Shown in pieces: positions 9,924 through 20,676 of a stretch of 64,000 nt of DNA (positions are counted from its first letter, which is position 1; the number at the start of each line of letters is the position of its first letter). A model generated the notes under the pieces. The model saw only the letters and a list, made by a program, of their open reading frames with translations, was not told where the DNA came from and made no database searches. This DNA is from Kiritimatiellia bacterium. GTDB taxonomy: Bacteria; Verrucomicrobiota; Kiritimatiellia; JAFGHX01. The position numbers and the translations under genes are program-made. The stretch spans positions 20,223-84,222 of the forward strand of contig JAFGHX010000166.1 in assembly GCA_016929905.1 (NCBI GenBank). Reading direction: 5' to 3'.

Positions 9924-10049
9924 TCACTCGGGAACTTGCTCGAAAATGTCGCATCTTGAGCCCCGTCAAGAGATGCGCCGCATACGACCCGCGCGGCGTG
10001 CGCGGGCCGAGCGCCTGGCTGATGACGCGCCCCTGTCGTTCACCGGCCC

Positions 10050-10078
10050 TTGCAAATCTGTCGGGTTCCCCGTACCAT
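10050..10078 (+). promoter_or_regulatory. Putative housekeeping promoter
   Basis: TTGCAA (10050-10055), 17-bp spacer, TACCAT (10073-10078). Predicted start near 10085, about 37 nt before the start codon of the next gene. Confidence 0.55.
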
Positions 10079-10121
10079 AGACTCGGTCCCCTACGTCAAC
10101 CGCGCACAGCGGAGGAACGCC

Positions 10122-12779
10122 ATGGCCAGGATGCGCATGCAGTTGAGTACGGGACTGGAGGGGCTCGACCGGGTCCTGCGGGGCCTGATGCCGGGCGACA
10201 ACCTCGTGTGGCAGGTGGATTCGATCCGGGACTACGAGCCGTTCGTCGAGCCCTACGTCCGATATGCCTGCGAGAACCGCCAGAAGCTGATCTACTTCCG
10301 TTTCGCCGATCACGAGCCGCTCGTCAAGCCGGAGCGGGGCGTCCTGATCCGGGAGTTGGAGCCGGAAAAGGGATTCGACCCGTTCCTGCAAGGGGTACAC
10401 AGCACGATCAACGAGGCCGGGCGCGGGAATCTCTATCTCTTCGATTGCCTCTCGGAACTGGCCCCGGACTGGTGCAGCGACCGGATGCTGGGCAATTTCT
10501 TCATGCTGACCTGCCCCTATCTCTACGACCGGGCGGCGATCGCCTATTTCGCCGTACTACGCCACCGCCATTCGTTCCACGCGGTGCGGCCGATCACGAA
10601 CACGACTCAGATCCTGATCGACGTCTACCGTCATGAAGAGAAGCTCTACATTCATCCGCTGAAGGTGCAGCACCGCCACTCCAATACCATGTACATGCTG
10701 CACGTCTGGGAAGGCGACGAGTTCCTGCCCGTCAAACAGAGCGGCATCATCACGGAGTTGCTGAAGGCCGTGCCCTGGTCCCGCCAGGACGCCGCCAGCC
10801 TGCAGCTCGGCTACTGGAGCAAGACCTTCGCGGACGCCGAGGCGATCCAGGTCAACCTGGAGAATGGGGTGGATTGCCAGGCCGTTGCGGATGACTATTT
10901 CCGCAGAATCCTGCGCATGCTGATTTCCACGGACGACGCCGTGCTGCGCCTTGCGGACGAATACCTGACGCTGAAGGACCTGCTCAAGATTCGGCGGCGC
11001 ATGATCGGCACGGGGCTGCTCGGCGGCAAGTCGGTCGGCATGCTGATTGCGCGCGCGATCCTGCGTAAACGCGATCGGCGCTGGGACGGCATCCTGGAGA
11101 TGCACGATTCCTTTTACGTCGGCGCGGACGTGTTCTACACCTATCTCGTCCAGAACGGCTGTTGGTGGATGATGCAGAAGCACAAGACCACGCACGCGCT
11201 GGACGACGACACCGAGACCGCACGCCGCCGGATACTGGCCGGCGAATTTCCCGAGTACATCGTCGCCCAGTTTTCGGACATGCTCGACTATTTCGGCCAA
11301 TCCCCGATCATTGTGCGATCGAGCAGCCTGCTGGAAGACAACTTCGGCAATGCGTTTGCGGGCAAATATGAAAGCGTCTTCTGCGCCAATCAGGGCGGGC
11401 CGCACAAGCGGCTGGAGGACTTCCTCTCGGCGGTCCGCATGGTCTACGCCAGCACGATGAGCGAAGAGGCGCTGCAGTACCGCTACAACCGCGGGCTTCT
11501 GGGTCAGAACGAGCAGATGGCGCTGCTCATTCAACGGGTATCGGGCGCCACGTACGGCAATCTGTTCTTCCCGCAGGCGGCCGGCGTGGGTTTCTCCTTC
11601 AACCCCTGGGTCTGGCACGAGACGATCGACCCCAAGGCGGGCGTCCTGCGGCTCGTGTTCGGGGTCGGCACCCGCGCCGTGGACCGGGCCGACGACGACT
11701 ACACCCGGCTTGTGGCGCTGAATGCGCCGCAACGCCGGCCGGAGACCAGCTTCGACGAAGTCCGGCAGTATGCGCAACGGCGCGTCGACGTCCTGGATCT
11801 GGAAGCCAACCAGCTCACCTCGGCCCGGTTCGAGGCTATTCTGGAGAAATGCCACGCGCTGCTTCCCGTCGACATGTTCGCGGCCGACGACCGGAATCTG
11901 GCGCGGCGCGCGCGGACCGGCGACAGGCCGGTGAGGCCGTCCTTCGCCTCACGGGTGCTCACGTTCGACCGACTGCTGAAGGAAACCCCGTTTGTCGAAG
12001 ACATGCGCCTGCTGCTCCAGACGCTTCAGGAGGCGTACGACTATCCCGTTGACGTCGAATTCACCTTGAACTTCTTCGACGGAAAGACATACAGGATCAA
12101 CCTCCTTCAATGCCGGCCCCTGCAGGTGCGCGACGTGGATCCGGTCGCCACCCCGCCGGAGCCGTTGGCCGAAGAGGATCTTGTCCTGGTCTCGCGCGGG
12201 GCGGTTGTCGGCAAGAGCGCGCTCATCGATGTGGCCTGGTTCGTCTACGTGGTTCCCGCCTCCTACGGCAAGCTCCCGATCGGCGATCGCTACGACGTGG
12301 CCCGGCTCATTCACGACATCACCCATCACAAAGACGTCGCGGGCGGGCCGATCATGCTGCTGGGGCCGGGCCGCTGGGGCACACAGAGCCCGGCGCTGGG
12401 GATCCCCGTCACCTTCGCCGACATCGAGCACGTGTCCGTACTCTGCGAAATCGTCACCATGCGGGAGGACCTCGTGCCGGACGTGTCGCTCGGCACGCAC
12501 TTCCTGAACGAGCTGGTGGAGATGGACATGCTCTATCTCGCCTTCTTCCCCAAGCAAAGCGAAAATTATCTCAGCCGGCGCTTCTTCGAGGAATCACCCA
12601 ACGAGCTGCTGCGGCTGTTGCCCGGCGCGCAGAAGTGGGAGTCGATCGTTCGGGCCGTCCGCTCGGCGGACACGATTCCGGCGGGCGCCTCCGTGAGGCT
12701 GAACGCCAATGCGCTGGAACAGAAAGTGGTCTGTTACGTCGACTCGCGGGCGAAGGGGGGCGGGCGGAGCGCGCGATAG
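10122..12779 (+). CDS. PEP/pyruvate-binding-domain protein with a degenerate KaiC-like N-terminus
   Basis: 885 residues. The first about 230 residues resemble a KaiC/RecA-type fold (STGLEGLDRVLRGLMPGDN), but where the Walker A lysine is expected there is VWQVDS, so nucleotide binding there is doubtful. The middle carries the phosphoenolpyruvate synthase/pyruvate phosphate dikinase nucleotide-binding domain (GKSVGMLIARA, then IIVRSSSLLEDNFGNAFAGKYESV split by small gaps). No phosphohistidine swivel or PEP-binding barrel is seen, so it is not a complete PEP synthase. The C-terminal 230 residues (GPGRWGTQSP, LGTHFLNEL) are conserved-looking but unassigned. GGAGG lies 6 bp before ATG 10122. It is convergent with gltD. 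The substrate is unknown. Confidence 0.75.
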   Translation: MARMRMQLSTGLEGLDRVLRGLMPGDNLVWQVDSIRDYEPFVEPYVRYACENRQKLIYFRFADHEPLVKPERGVLIRELEPEKGFDPFLQGVHSTINEAGRGNLYLFDCLSELAPDWCSDRMLGNFFMLTCPYLYDRAAIAYFAVLRHRHSFHAVRPITNTTQILIDVYRHEEKLYIHPLKVQHRHSNTMYMLHVWEGDEFLPVKQSGIITELLKAVPWSRQDAASLQLGYWSKTFADAEAIQVNLENGVDCQAVADDYFRRILRMLISTDDAVLRLADEYLTLKDLLKIRRRMIGTGLLGGKSVGMLIARAILRKRDRRWDGILEMHDSFYVGADVFYTYLVQNGCWWMMQKHKTTHALDDDTETARRRILAGEFPEYIVAQFSDMLDYFGQSPIIVRSSSLLEDNFGNAFAGKYESVFCANQGGPHKRLEDFLSAVRMVYASTMSEEALQYRYNRGLLGQNEQMALLIQRVSGATYGNLFFPQAAGVGFSFNPWVWHETIDPKAGVLRLVFGVGTRAVDRADDDYTRLVALNAPQRRPETSFDEVRQYAQRRVDVLDLEANQLTSARFEAILEKCHALLPVDMFAADDRNLARRARTGDRPVRPSFASRVLTFDRLLKETPFVEDMRLLLQTLQEAYDYPVDVEFTLNFFDGKTYRINLLQCRPLQVRDVDPVATPPEPLAEEDLVLVSRGAVVGKSALIDVAWFVYVVPASYGKLPIGDRYDVARLIHDITHHKDVAGGPIMLLGPGRWGTQSPALGIPVTFADIEHVSVLCEIVTMREDLVPDVSLGTHFLNELVEMDMLYLAFFPKQSENYLSRRFFEESPNELLRLLPGAQKWESIVRAVRSADTIPAGASVRLNANALEQKVVCYVDSRAKGGGRSAR

Positions 12780-12784
12780 GCGAC

Positions 12785-14230
12785 TCAGACCGATCGGTTC
12801 CCGCCGCTGAGCCAGGCCAGCACGCCGCGCGCGGCTTCCACGCCGTCGAGCACCGCGCGGACCACAAGCGAAGCGCCCTGCGACATGTCACCGGCAACGA
12901 AGACGCCGGCCTCCGACGTCATGTGATTCGCGTCACGCGCGACGAAGCCGCGCTTGTCCAGTTGGAGCCGGAGTTCTTCGACCAGACGGTTTCGGCCGGG
13001 GCCGACGAACCCCATCGCGAGCAGAACGAGATCCGCGTTGGCCAGAAAGCCGGTGCCCGGCTTCTCCCTCGGCGCCAGCAACGACCCGTCCTTCGCCGTG
13101 GTCCATTCGACCTCGGAGCCGCGCAGCCGCTTCACGCGTCCGTCTTCGCCGATGAACTCGCTGGTCGACACCGACCAGCGCCGTTCGCCGCCTTCCTTGT
13201 GGCTGCTGGACTCCCGCAGCATGTGCGGCCACATCGGCCAGGGGGTCCGCTCCGAACGCGCGCGGGGAGGTTCCGGCAGGATCTCCAATTGCAGCACCCG
13301 TGCCGCCCCCTGCCGTAACGCGGTGCCGAGGCAGTCGGCGCCCGTATCGCCGCCGCCGATGATGACCACCTGCTTGCCCTCGGCTGTGATGTCGGGGCCG
13401 GGTCCGACGGGTTCCTTCAGCAGCCGCTGATTCTGCTGGGACAGATACGACATGGCGAAGTGAATGCCGGCGAGTTCGCGACCCGGCACCTTCAAATCGC
13501 GCGGCGCACGCGCGCCGCCGGTCAACACGATGATGTCGAAATGGTTTTGCAGGTAGCGAAGCGAGAGGTCCACACCGATTTCCACGCCCGTCTCAAAAGC
13601 CACGCCCTCTTCCGTCATCAGCGCGACGCGGCGGTCGATCACCCACTTCTCCAGTTTGAAGTTCGGGATGCCGTAGCGCAGGATGCCGCCGGGACCCCTG
13701 GCGTTCTCGTAGACGACCACGTGCAGCCCGGCGCGGTTGAGCGCGTCGCCCGCGGCCAGGCCGGCGGGCCCGGACCCGACCACGGCGACCCGCTCGCGGC
13801 GCCGCGCCGCGGGCGGGCGCGGCTTCATGTACCCGCGCTCGAACCCCTTCTCGATAATGGCCAACTCCACCTGCCGGATGCACATCGGCTCGTCGTGGAT
13901 GCCCAGCACGCAAGACCCCTCGCAAAGCGCCGGGCAGATCCGCGCCGTGAATTCGGGGAACGGGTTCGTGGCCAGGAGCAGGTCAAGGCCTTCCCGCCAG
14001 CGACGGTGGTAGGCGTGTTCGTTGAGTTCCGGAATGGCGTTGGCCAGCGGGCAGCCGCAGCCGTGACAGAAAGGGGTTCCGCAATCCATGCAGCGGGCGG
14101 CTTGCTCTCGCAGCTCTTCGTCCGTCAGGCGCAGCGCAACAGCCTTGAAGTCCTTGATCCGTTCCTTCTCCGGCCGGTACTTCGGCGGTTGCCTCGGCAC
14201 TTCCAGAAAAGCCCGTTCCCTGCCTTTCAT
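12785..14230 (-). CDS. gltD: Glutamate synthase small subunit
   Basis: Supplies electrons from NAD(P)H through FAD and FeS clusters to GltB for glutamate formation from glutamine and 2-oxoglutarate. 481 residues, as usual. Visible are the N-terminal CMDCGTPFCHGCGCPL and CPALCEGSC cluster ligands, the FAD motif GSGPAGLAAGD, the nucleotide motif IIGGGDTGADCLG and the C-terminal VFVAGDMSQGASLVV. GGAGGGG precedes the ATG. Last gene of purF-gltB-gltD, 114 bp after gltB, in a gap with no other gene. Confidence 0.96.
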   Translation of the reverse strand: MKGRERAFLEVPRQPPKYRPEKERIKDFKAVALRLTDEELREQAARCMDCGTPFCHGCGCPLANAIPELNEHAYHRRWREGLDLLLATNPFPEFTARICPALCEGSCVLGIHDEPMCIRQVELAIIEKGFERGYMKPRPPAARRRERVAVVGSGPAGLAAGDALNRAGLHVVVYENARGPGGILRYGIPNFKLEKWVIDRRVALMTEEGVAFETGVEIGVDLSLRYLQNHFDIIVLTGGARAPRDLKVPGRELAGIHFAMSYLSQQNQRLLKEPVGPGPDITAEGKQVVIIGGGDTGADCLGTALRQGAARVLQLEILPEPPRARSERTPWPMWPHMLRESSSHKEGGERRWSVSTSEFIGEDGRVKRLRGSEVEWTTAKDGSLLAPREKPGTGFLANADLVLLAMGFVGPGRNRLVEELRLQLDKRGFVARDANHMTSEAGVFVAGDMSQGASLVVRAVLDGVEAARGVLAWLSGGNRSV

Positions 14231-14344
14231 CCCGCAACCCCTCCACCGTCAGTGGCCCGCTGCGCGAGCGGCAGTACTGTCCCTGGAAATGACGCGCCGC
14301 AGGCGCCAATGTCCGGGCCCGAAGGGCCCGCATGACGCGCCGCG

Positions 14345-17300
14345 TTACGCGATGCGCATCTCCTCCCGTTCCGTGGCCTCATCTTCCCGGCTCATCCGGC
14401 CCAGCGCCCGCCTGTATTCCATGGGGAAGACCTTGATGAATCGGGGCAGGCAGGCCGCCCAGTTCTCGAGGATGTGCTTGGCCCGCGGGCTGCCGGTGTA
14501 CCGCACATGCCGCTCGATCATGTCGCGCAGTTCCTGTTCGTCGGCGGGGTCCTCGACGATTTCCAGATCGATCATGTCCAGGTTCGAGTGGTCGTCCAGC
14601 ACGCCGGTCTCATCATACACATAGGCGATGCCGCCACTCATGCCCGCCCCGAAATTCACGCCGGTCGGCCCCAGGATCACGACGCGCCCGCCGGTCATGT
14701 ACTCGCAGCCGTGGTCGCCGACTCCCTCGACAACGGCGCAGGCGCCGCTGTTGCGGATGGCGAACCGTTCCCCGGCCCGCCCGTTGACGTAGACCTCCCC
14801 GCCCGTCGCCCCATAGAGCAGCACATTGCCGACGGCGATATTGGCCGCGGGATCGTAGGTCGCCCCGGGATACGGCCGCACGATGATTTTCGCCCCCGAG
14901 AGGCCTTTGCCCAGATAGTCATTAGCCTCGCCGTTGAGGACAAGCGTCATGCCTTTGCAGCAGAACGCTCCGAAGCTCTGCCCGGCGGCGCCGGTGAATT
15001 CGATCGTAACGGTGTCGTCGGGCAGCCCGGCCGCCCCGTACTTCCCGACCAACCGGCAGGAGGTCATGGCGCCGACGGTTCGGTGCACGTTGCGGATAGG
15101 CATCTTCAGCGTGACGCGCTTCCCTTTCTCGAGGGCCTTCTCCACCTTGGGCAGGATGGTGTTGTCCAGGGCCTGCTCGAGGCCGTGCTCCTGAGTTGTC
15201 GTGCACCGCACCTCATGCGGCTCGGCCGCGGGCTGGTACAGGATCCGGGAAAAATCCAGGCCCCGCGCTTTCCAGAAGGAGATCGCCGCATTCATCTCGA
15301 GCCGGTCGACGCGGCCGATCATCTCGTCCATCTTCCGGAATCCCATCTGGGCCATGAACCGCCGGACCTCCTCGGCGATCATGCGGAAGAAGTTCTGCAC
15401 ATATTCGGGCTTGCCGCTGAACCGCTTGCGCAGCTCGGGGTCCTGTGTGGCGACGCCGACGGGACATGTGTTGTTGTGGCATTTGCGCATCATGACGCAG
15501 CCGCACACGACCAGCGCGGTGGTCGCGAACCCGAACTCCTCCGCCCCGAGCAGGGCCCCGACCACGACGTCGCGGCCGGTCTTGATCTGACCGTCCACCT
15601 GCAGCCGCACGCGGCTGCGCAAGCCGTTGAGGACGAGTGTCTGCTGGGTTTCGGACAGGCCGAGTTCCCACGGCACGCCGGCATGCTTGATGGAGGACAA
15701 GGGCGAGGCGCCCGTTCCGCCGTCATAGCCGCTGATCAGGATCATGTCCGCGCGGCCCTTCGCGACGCCGGCCGCGACGGTGCCCACGCCGATCTCGGAC
15801 ACGAGTTTCACGGAGATACGCGCGGCCGGGTTCGCATTCTTGAGGTCGTAGATGAGCTGGGCGATATCCTCGATGGAATAGATGTCGTGGTGCGGCGGGG
15901 GCGAAATCAAGGTGACGCCGGGTGTCGAGTTGCGCACGCGCGCGATTTCCGCATTGACTTTGTGGCCGGGCAACTGGCCGCCTTCCCCCGGCTTGGCGCC
16001 CTGCGCGATCTTGATCTGCAGATCCCGCGCGTGCACCAGGTATTCGGCCGTCACGCCGAACCGGCCGCTGGCCACCTGCTTGGTGGCGCTGGCGCGGCTG
16101 TCGCCGTTCGGCAACGGCGCGTAGCGTGCCGGGTCCTCTCCGCCTTCCCCGCTGTTGCTCATCGCGCCAAGCCGATTCATCGCGACGGCCAGCGTCTCGT
16201 GCGTCTCGCGGCTGATCGAGCCGAACGACATGGCCCCCGTCACGAAGCGCTTCACGATCTCGGCGGCCGGCTCGACCTCGCCCAGGGGCACCGGCTCGGC
16301 CGGCTTGAAGCGGAACAACCCGCGCAGGGTGCTGAGCCGTCCGGCCTGGTTGTTGATGCGTTCGGCGTACTGCTCGTAAAGGACCGGATCGTTCTCCCGC
16401 GTGGCGCGTTGGAGCAAGCTGATCGTTTCCGGGGTCCACAGGTGCCGTTCACCGTCACGCCGGTAGCGGTACTGCCCGCCGGAGGGCAGGACGGGCGGCC
16501 GCGTCGGATCGCGGTGCCACGCGGCCTCGTACCGGGCATTGGCTTCGCGGGCGATTTCGGCCAGCCCGATCCCTCCGATCCGGCTCGGGGTGCCTTCGAA
16601 GTACTTGTCGACGACACGCTTGTTCAGGCCGACGGCCTCGAAGACCTGCGCGCTGCGGTAGCTGCGCAGGGTGGATATCCCCAGCTTGGACATCACCTTC
16701 AGCAGGCCCTTGCCCAACGCCTCGATGTAGTTCTCAATGGCAAGCGGGACACTGACCTTTTCGCCAAGCTGCCCCTTGAGCGCCATATCGGAGACGATTT
16801 CGAAGGCCAGATACGGGTTGATGGCCGAAGCGCCGAACCCGAGCAGGACGGCCATATGCATGACTTCGCGCGCCTCGCCGGTCTCGGCCACGACGCCGAC
16901 GCTGGTCCGCATGCCGCGCCGAATGAGATGCCGATTCACCGCCGAGACGGCGAGCAGGGCCGGGATCGGGGTCCGATGTTCGGGCAGGTCCCGATCGCTC
17001 AGCACGAGAATCCGGTACCCGTTTCCGACCGCCGATTCCGCCCGCCGGCACAATGTCTCGAGCGCCTCCTCCAGTTCCCGGCCGCCGCCGAGCGCCGGAA
17101 ACCCCATCGGCAGTGTCACGCACCGGAAGTCCGGCAAGTTCAGGGTGCGCAGGCGTTCAAGGTCTTCGTTCGCCAGGAACGGGTGCTGCATCTTGACCAG
17201 CCGCGCCTGCTGCGGGCTCTCGGTCAGGATCTTCGGCGAATTGCCCAGGAACGTCATCAGCGACATGACGAGTTCCTCGCGGATCGGGTCGATGGCGGGG

Positions 17301-18901
17301 TTGGTGACCTGGGCGAAGACCTGCTTGAAGTACCACGTGAGCAACTGCGGTTTCTCCGACAGGACGGCGAGCGGCTGGTCGGCCCCCATGGACCCGACCG
17401 GTTCGTGACCCGTCTCGGCCATAGTGCCCAGGATCACGTCCAGATCCTCACGGGTGTATCCGAACAGGCTGAGCCGTCTGAACAGCGTGTCGGTGTCGGG
17501 TGCGACGGGCGCGACGGCGTTGAAGAGCGCGTGGACGTCGATCTTGTTCTCTTCCACCCAGCGCCGGTACGGCTTTGCGCGCGCGAGGCGCATCTTGAGT
17601 TCGACGTCTTTGAGCAGGCGTTTCTGATCGAGATCCACCATAAGGATCTGGCCCGGGCGCAGGGCGCCCTTCTCGGCGACCTGCTCAGCGGGGAAATCAA
17701 GCACGCCCGCCTCCGAGGCGAAGACCATGAACCCGTCGCGCAGGACGGTGTAGCGGGCGGGGCGCAGGCCGTTGCGGTCCAGAAGCGCGCCGACGCGGCG
17801 CCCGTCGGTGAACGCCACCGCCGCCGGGCCGTCCCACGGCTCCATCAGCCCGGCGTGATATTCGAAGAACCCCCGCAGGTCGGGGCCGATCGGGTATTTG
17901 ACGCCCCACGCCTGCGGGATCAACATCACCATCGCGTGGTGCAGCGCCCGGCCGGCCAGCGTGAGAAGCTCGAGTACGTTATCAAGGCTGGCCGAATCGC
18001 TTGCGCCGGCTTCCAGGATGGGCAGGACCTTCGCGATATCGGCGCCGAACAGCTCCGACTCGAGGTCCTGTTCGCGGGCCCGGATCTGGTTCCTGTTCCC
18101 GCGCAGCGTGTTGATTTCGCCGTTGTGGGCGAGAAACCGGAACGGCTGCGCCAACTCCCAGGAGGGAAACGTATTCGTGCTGTAGCGCTGGTGCACCACG
18201 GCGAGCGCCGTTTCCAACGACGGGTCTGCGAGATCGCCGTAGAAACCGGGCACCTGGGTCGCCATCATGAGCCCTTTGTAGACGAGGGTACGCGCCGAGA
18301 GGCTGGCCACATAGAACCGGTCTTCAGGGCCGAGACATTCCGCGGCCCGGCGCTGCGCCTGCTTGCGGATGACGAGGAGCTTGCGCTCCAGCGCCGCACC
18401 GCCCAAGTGGCCGCCCGCCACCAGGCACTGCGCAATGACCGGCTGTTCCCTGCGCGCCTGTTCGCCGAGCACGCGGCCGTCGACCGGCACGTCCCGCCAC
18501 CCGATCACGGACAACCCCTCTTCCCGCGTCGTGTGCGCGAGCAGTTCGCGACACCGCGCGCGCGCTTCCGTCCCCTGCGGCAGGAACAGCATGCCGACGC
18601 CGTACCCGCCCGGCTCGGGCAACGCCAGCTTCAGCCGTTCGCATTCCTCGCGAAAGAAGCGGTCCGGCATCTGGAACAGCAGCCCGGCCCCGTCCCCGGT
18701 ATTCATGTCGGCGCCGGTCGCACCGCGGTGCAGCAGGTTCTTGAGCACCTCGATGCCCCGCTCGATGATGGCGTGGGTCGGCTCGCCGTTGATGTTCACC
18801 AGGAACCCGACCCCGCAGTTGTCGTGCTCGCAGTCCGGCGCGTACAGCCCGCGTGCGGCGTACGCCTGTCTTCGTTCAAGACTGGATTCCGACTGGCTCA
18901 T
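14345..18901 (-). CDS. gltB: Glutamate synthase large subunit
   Basis: 1518 residues. The class II glutamine amidotransferase domain has its nucleophile at Cys29 in NCGVGF, implying a 28-residue propeptide. The central and FMN domains follow, with the [3Fe-4S] ligand pattern [15 protein letters not shown] in the synthase domain and a C-terminal GXGXG-rich beta-helix. The frame is open to 19735, but residues before [10 protein letters not shown] are a shadow of purF. The ATG at 18901 overlaps the purF stop by 4 bp (ATGA), giving tight coupling. Makes two glutamates from glutamine and 2-oxoglutarate and completes the GS-GOGAT cycle with glnA. Confidence 0.97.
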   Translation of the reverse strand: MSQSESSLERRQAYAARGLYAPDCEHDNCGVGFLVNINGEPTHAIIERGIEVLKNLLHRGATGADMNTGDGAGLLFQMPDRFFREECERLKLALPEPGGYGVGMLFLPQGTEARARCRELLAHTTREEGLSVIGWRDVPVDGRVLGEQARREQPVIAQCLVAGGHLGGAALERKLLVIRKQAQRRAAECLGPEDRFYVASLSARTLVYKGLMMATQVPGFYGDLADPSLETALAVVHQRYSTNTFPSWELAQPFRFLAHNGEINTLRGNRNQIRAREQDLESELFGADIAKVLPILEAGASDSASLDNVLELLTLAGRALHHAMVMLIPQAWGVKYPIGPDLRGFFEYHAGLMEPWDGPAAVAFTDGRRVGALLDRNGLRPARYTVLRDGFMVFASEAGVLDFPAEQVAEKGALRPGQILMVDLDQKRLLKDVELKMRLARAKPYRRWVEENKIDVHALFNAVAPVAPDTDTLFRRLSLFGYTREDLDVILGTMAETGHEPVGSMGADQPLAVLSEKPQLLTWYFKQVFAQVTNPAIDPIREELVMSLMTFLGNSPKILTESPQQARLVKMQHPFLANEDLERLRTLNLPDFRCVTLPMGFPALGGGRELEEALETLCRRAESAVGNGYRILVLSDRDLPEHRTPIPALLAVSAVNRHLIRRGMRTSVGVVAETGEAREVMHMAVLLGFGASAINPYLAFEIVSDMALKGQLGEKVSVPLAIENYIEALGKGLLKVMSKLGISTLRSYRSAQVFEAVGLNKRVVDKYFEGTPSRIGGIGLAEIAREANARYEAAWHRDPTRPPVLPSGGQYRYRRDGERHLWTPETISLLQRATRENDPVLYEQYAERINNQAGRLSTLRGLFRFKPAEPVPLGEVEPAAEIVKRFVTGAMSFGSISRETHETLAVAMNRLGAMSNSGEGGEDPARYAPLPNGDSRASATKQVASGRFGVTAEYLVHARDLQIKIAQGAKPGEGGQLPGHKVNAEIARVRNSTPGVTLISPPPHHDIYSIEDIAQLIYDLKNANPAARISVKLVSEIGVGTVAAGVAKGRADMILISGYDGGTGASPLSSIKHAGVPWELGLSETQQTLVLNGLRSRVRLQVDGQIKTGRDVVVGALLGAEEFGFATTALVVCGCVMMRKCHNNTCPVGVATQDPELRKRFSGKPEYVQNFFRMIAEEVRRFMAQMGFRKMDEMIGRVDRLEMNAAISFWKARGLDFSRILYQPAAEPHEVRCTTTQEHGLEQALDNTILPKVEKALEKGKRVTLKMPIRNVHRTVGAMTSCRLVGKYGAAGLPDDTVTIEFTGAAGQSFGAFCCKGMTLVLNGEANDYLGKGLSGAKIIVRPYPGATYDPAANIAVGNVLLYGATGGEVYVNGRAGERFAIRNSGACAVVEGVGDHGCEYMTGGRVVILGPTGVNFGAGMSGGIAYVYDETGVLDDHSNLDMIDLEIVEDPADEQELRDMIERHVRYTGSPRAKHILENWAACLPRFIKVFPMEYRRALGRMSREDEATEREEMRIA

Positions 18902-20364
18902 GCTCTGGCCTTCTTGCCGTTCGCGCTGAAGTCGAGCAGCGGCGCCGCCGACTCGAGGGCCGCCTTGCCGTGGCCTTCTCCGATCTCGACAGGATAGTCG
19001 CCGGAGAAGCAGGCCGTGCAGTAACGGTCCGGCATGCCCACGGCCGAGAGCAGCCCTTCGACACTGATGTAGCCGAGACTGTCGGCCCGGATGTAGTCGC
19101 GGATCTGGTCCACCGTCATATCGGCGGCGATCAGCTCTTCGGTAGTGGCGAAATCGATCCCGAAGAAGCAGGGGTGGGTGGTCGGCGGAGAGGCGACCCG
19201 CATATGGACCTGGCTGGCGCCGGCCTTGCGCAGGCACTCGATCCGGCGCCTGGCCGTATGGCCGCGGATGATCGAATCGTCGACGACGACAACGCGTTTG
19301 TCGCGGACAACGTCTGAGACCACGGCGAGCTTCATGTCGACACTGCTCTTGCGCTTGGCGTCGCTGGGCATGATGAAGGTGCGCCCGACGTAATGGTTGC
19401 GGATGAACCCGTAGTCCAGCGGGATGCCGCTGCCGCGCGAGAAGCCGAGCGCGGCGGAGTTCCCGCTGTCCGGCACGGCGATCACGATGTCGGCCTCTGC
19501 CGGATGCTCCTCGGCAAGCCGTTCGCCGAGTCTGAGGCGGGCGGCGTGTACGCTGCGCCCGAACACGATGCTGTCCGGCCGCGCGAAGTAGACGTGCTCG
19601 AAGATGCACTGCGCCGATCGGCCCTTTTCGGGCTCGAAGAACGTGCTGCCGCGCATCCCGTTGCCGTCCACGACGACCAACTCGCCCGGCTGCACGTCGC
19701 GCACGTACTCGGCGCCGATCTGGACCAGCGCGCACGTCTCGCTGGCAAACACGAGCCCGTCGCCGAGCCGGCCGATCGACAGCGGCTTGAACCCGAGCGG
19801 ATCGCGCGCGGCCATGACGCAGTTCTTGGTCATCATCAGGAACGCGAAGGCGCCCTTCAGATCGCCCAGCGCGCGGCCGACGGGCCTGGGCCGCATCCGG
19901 TACATCGGGTCCGCCAGCAGGTGGATCAGGATCTCGCTGTCGGTTGTCGTCTGGAAGATGGCGCCGGCCTCCTGGTACATCCGGCGCATGGAGGCGGCGT
20001 TGACCAGGTTGCCGTTGTGCGCGATCGCCCAGATTCCGTCAAGGCACTCGACGACAAGCGGCTGGATATTCTCGGGCCGCGGCGAGCCGGTGGTCGAATA
20101 GCGAACGTGGCCGATACCCCGATCGCCGGGCAGGTCGGACCACGCGGTCTCGGAGAATACCTCGCCCACGAGGCCCGGCCCCTTCTTGACCCGAACCACC
20201 CGCCCATCGGAAACGACGATTCCGGCGCCCTCCTGGCCCCGGTGCTGGAGGGCAAACAAGCCTTGAAAGATGACGGGTGCGGCGTCCGGCACGCCGAAAA
20301 CGCCGAAGACACCGCACCCCTCCCGCGGCTGGCCGGGTTCGTCACTATCCGCCAGTTCATGCAT
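18898..20364 (-). CDS. purF: Amidophosphoribosyltransferase
   Basis: First committed step of purine synthesis: PRPP plus glutamine to phosphoribosylamine. 488 residues. The nucleophile Cys17 lies in GCGVFGVFG after a 16-residue propeptide; [13 protein letters not shown] is the glutaminase signature, and [13 protein letters not shown] the PRPP-binding loop of the phosphoribosyltransferase domain. Upstream in-frame sequence to 20592 looks non-coding, so ATG 20364 is chosen. The SD is weak. Co-transcription with gltBD is unusual but plausible, since both consume glutamine and share the class II amidotransferase fold. Confidence 0.95.
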   Translation of the reverse strand: MHELADSDEPGQPREGCGVFGVFGVPDAAPVIFQGLFALQHRGQEGAGIVVSDGRVVRVKKGPGLVGEVFSETAWSDLPGDRGIGHVRYSTTGSPRPENIQPLVVECLDGIWAIAHNGNLVNAASMRRMYQEAGAIFQTTTDSEILIHLLADPMYRMRPRPVGRALGDLKGAFAFLMMTKNCVMAARDPLGFKPLSIGRLGDGLVFASETCALVQIGAEYVRDVQPGELVVVDGNGMRGSTFFEPEKGRSAQCIFEHVYFARPDSIVFGRSVHAARLRLGERLAEEHPAEADIVIAVPDSGNSAALGFSRGSGIPLDYGFIRNHYVGRTFIMPSDAKRKSSVDMKLAVVSDVVRDKRVVVVDDSIIRGHTARRRIECLRKAGASQVHMRVASPPTTHPCFFGIDFATTEELIAADMTVDQIRDYIRADSLGYISVEGLLSAVGMPDRYCTACFSGDYPVEIGEGHGKAALESAAPLLDFSANGKKARA

Positions 20365-20429
20365 CTCGGACTCTCGACTCTGTGCCTGTCGCCAATAGAA
20401 AGACCACTCGCCGGGACGCGCAAGGCGCG

Positions 20430-20486
20430 CCCTGCCGCAAGCCTGCCGCCCCCGCGTTCTATCGGCGCGGCAGGCTTGCGGCAGGG
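20430..20486. repeat. 20-bp perfect inverted repeat (long hairpin) in the glnA-purF gap
   Basis: The arms at 20430-20449 and 20467-20486 are perfectly complementary (core CTGCCGCAAGCCTGCC) around a 17-base loop. There is no flanking T tract. It sits in the 312-bp gap 20365-20676 between glnA and purF, which holds no gene, and may be an interspersed hairpin that also attenuates read-through. Confidence 0.65.
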
Positions 20487-20676
20487 GGGGAGCAGCCAAG
20501 ACGTCGAGAGTCCCCTGTATCCTCGATCCTCCTGAGACTCGCCCCCCGCCCTGCCAAGATCCGGCATGGCACGCCCGGCGCGACGCCGTCATCTCACTAG
20601 GATGCGGCCTGGCGGCGCCATGTCAAGCGTACCCTGTCCTGCGTGTCGTTTTCTCAGTTTTCCGCCCCGTGTGGGT

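Noticed and set aside
14474..18997. 1507-codon open frame on the plus strand opposite gltB
   Set aside because: Pure antisense shadow of a GC-rich gene. The translation is rich in Arg, His, Gly and Asp with no domain, while the minus strand encodes a textbook GltB.
18902..19735. N-terminal extension of GltB to 1796 residues
   Set aside because: The extra part overlaps purF in another frame, and GltB needs its Cys29 near the N-terminus; the ATG at 18901 coupled to purF is far better.
20565..20590. TGGCACG-N4-GCGCG on the plus strand near 20575
   Set aside because: It points away from any plus-strand gene and lacks the -12 TTGC.
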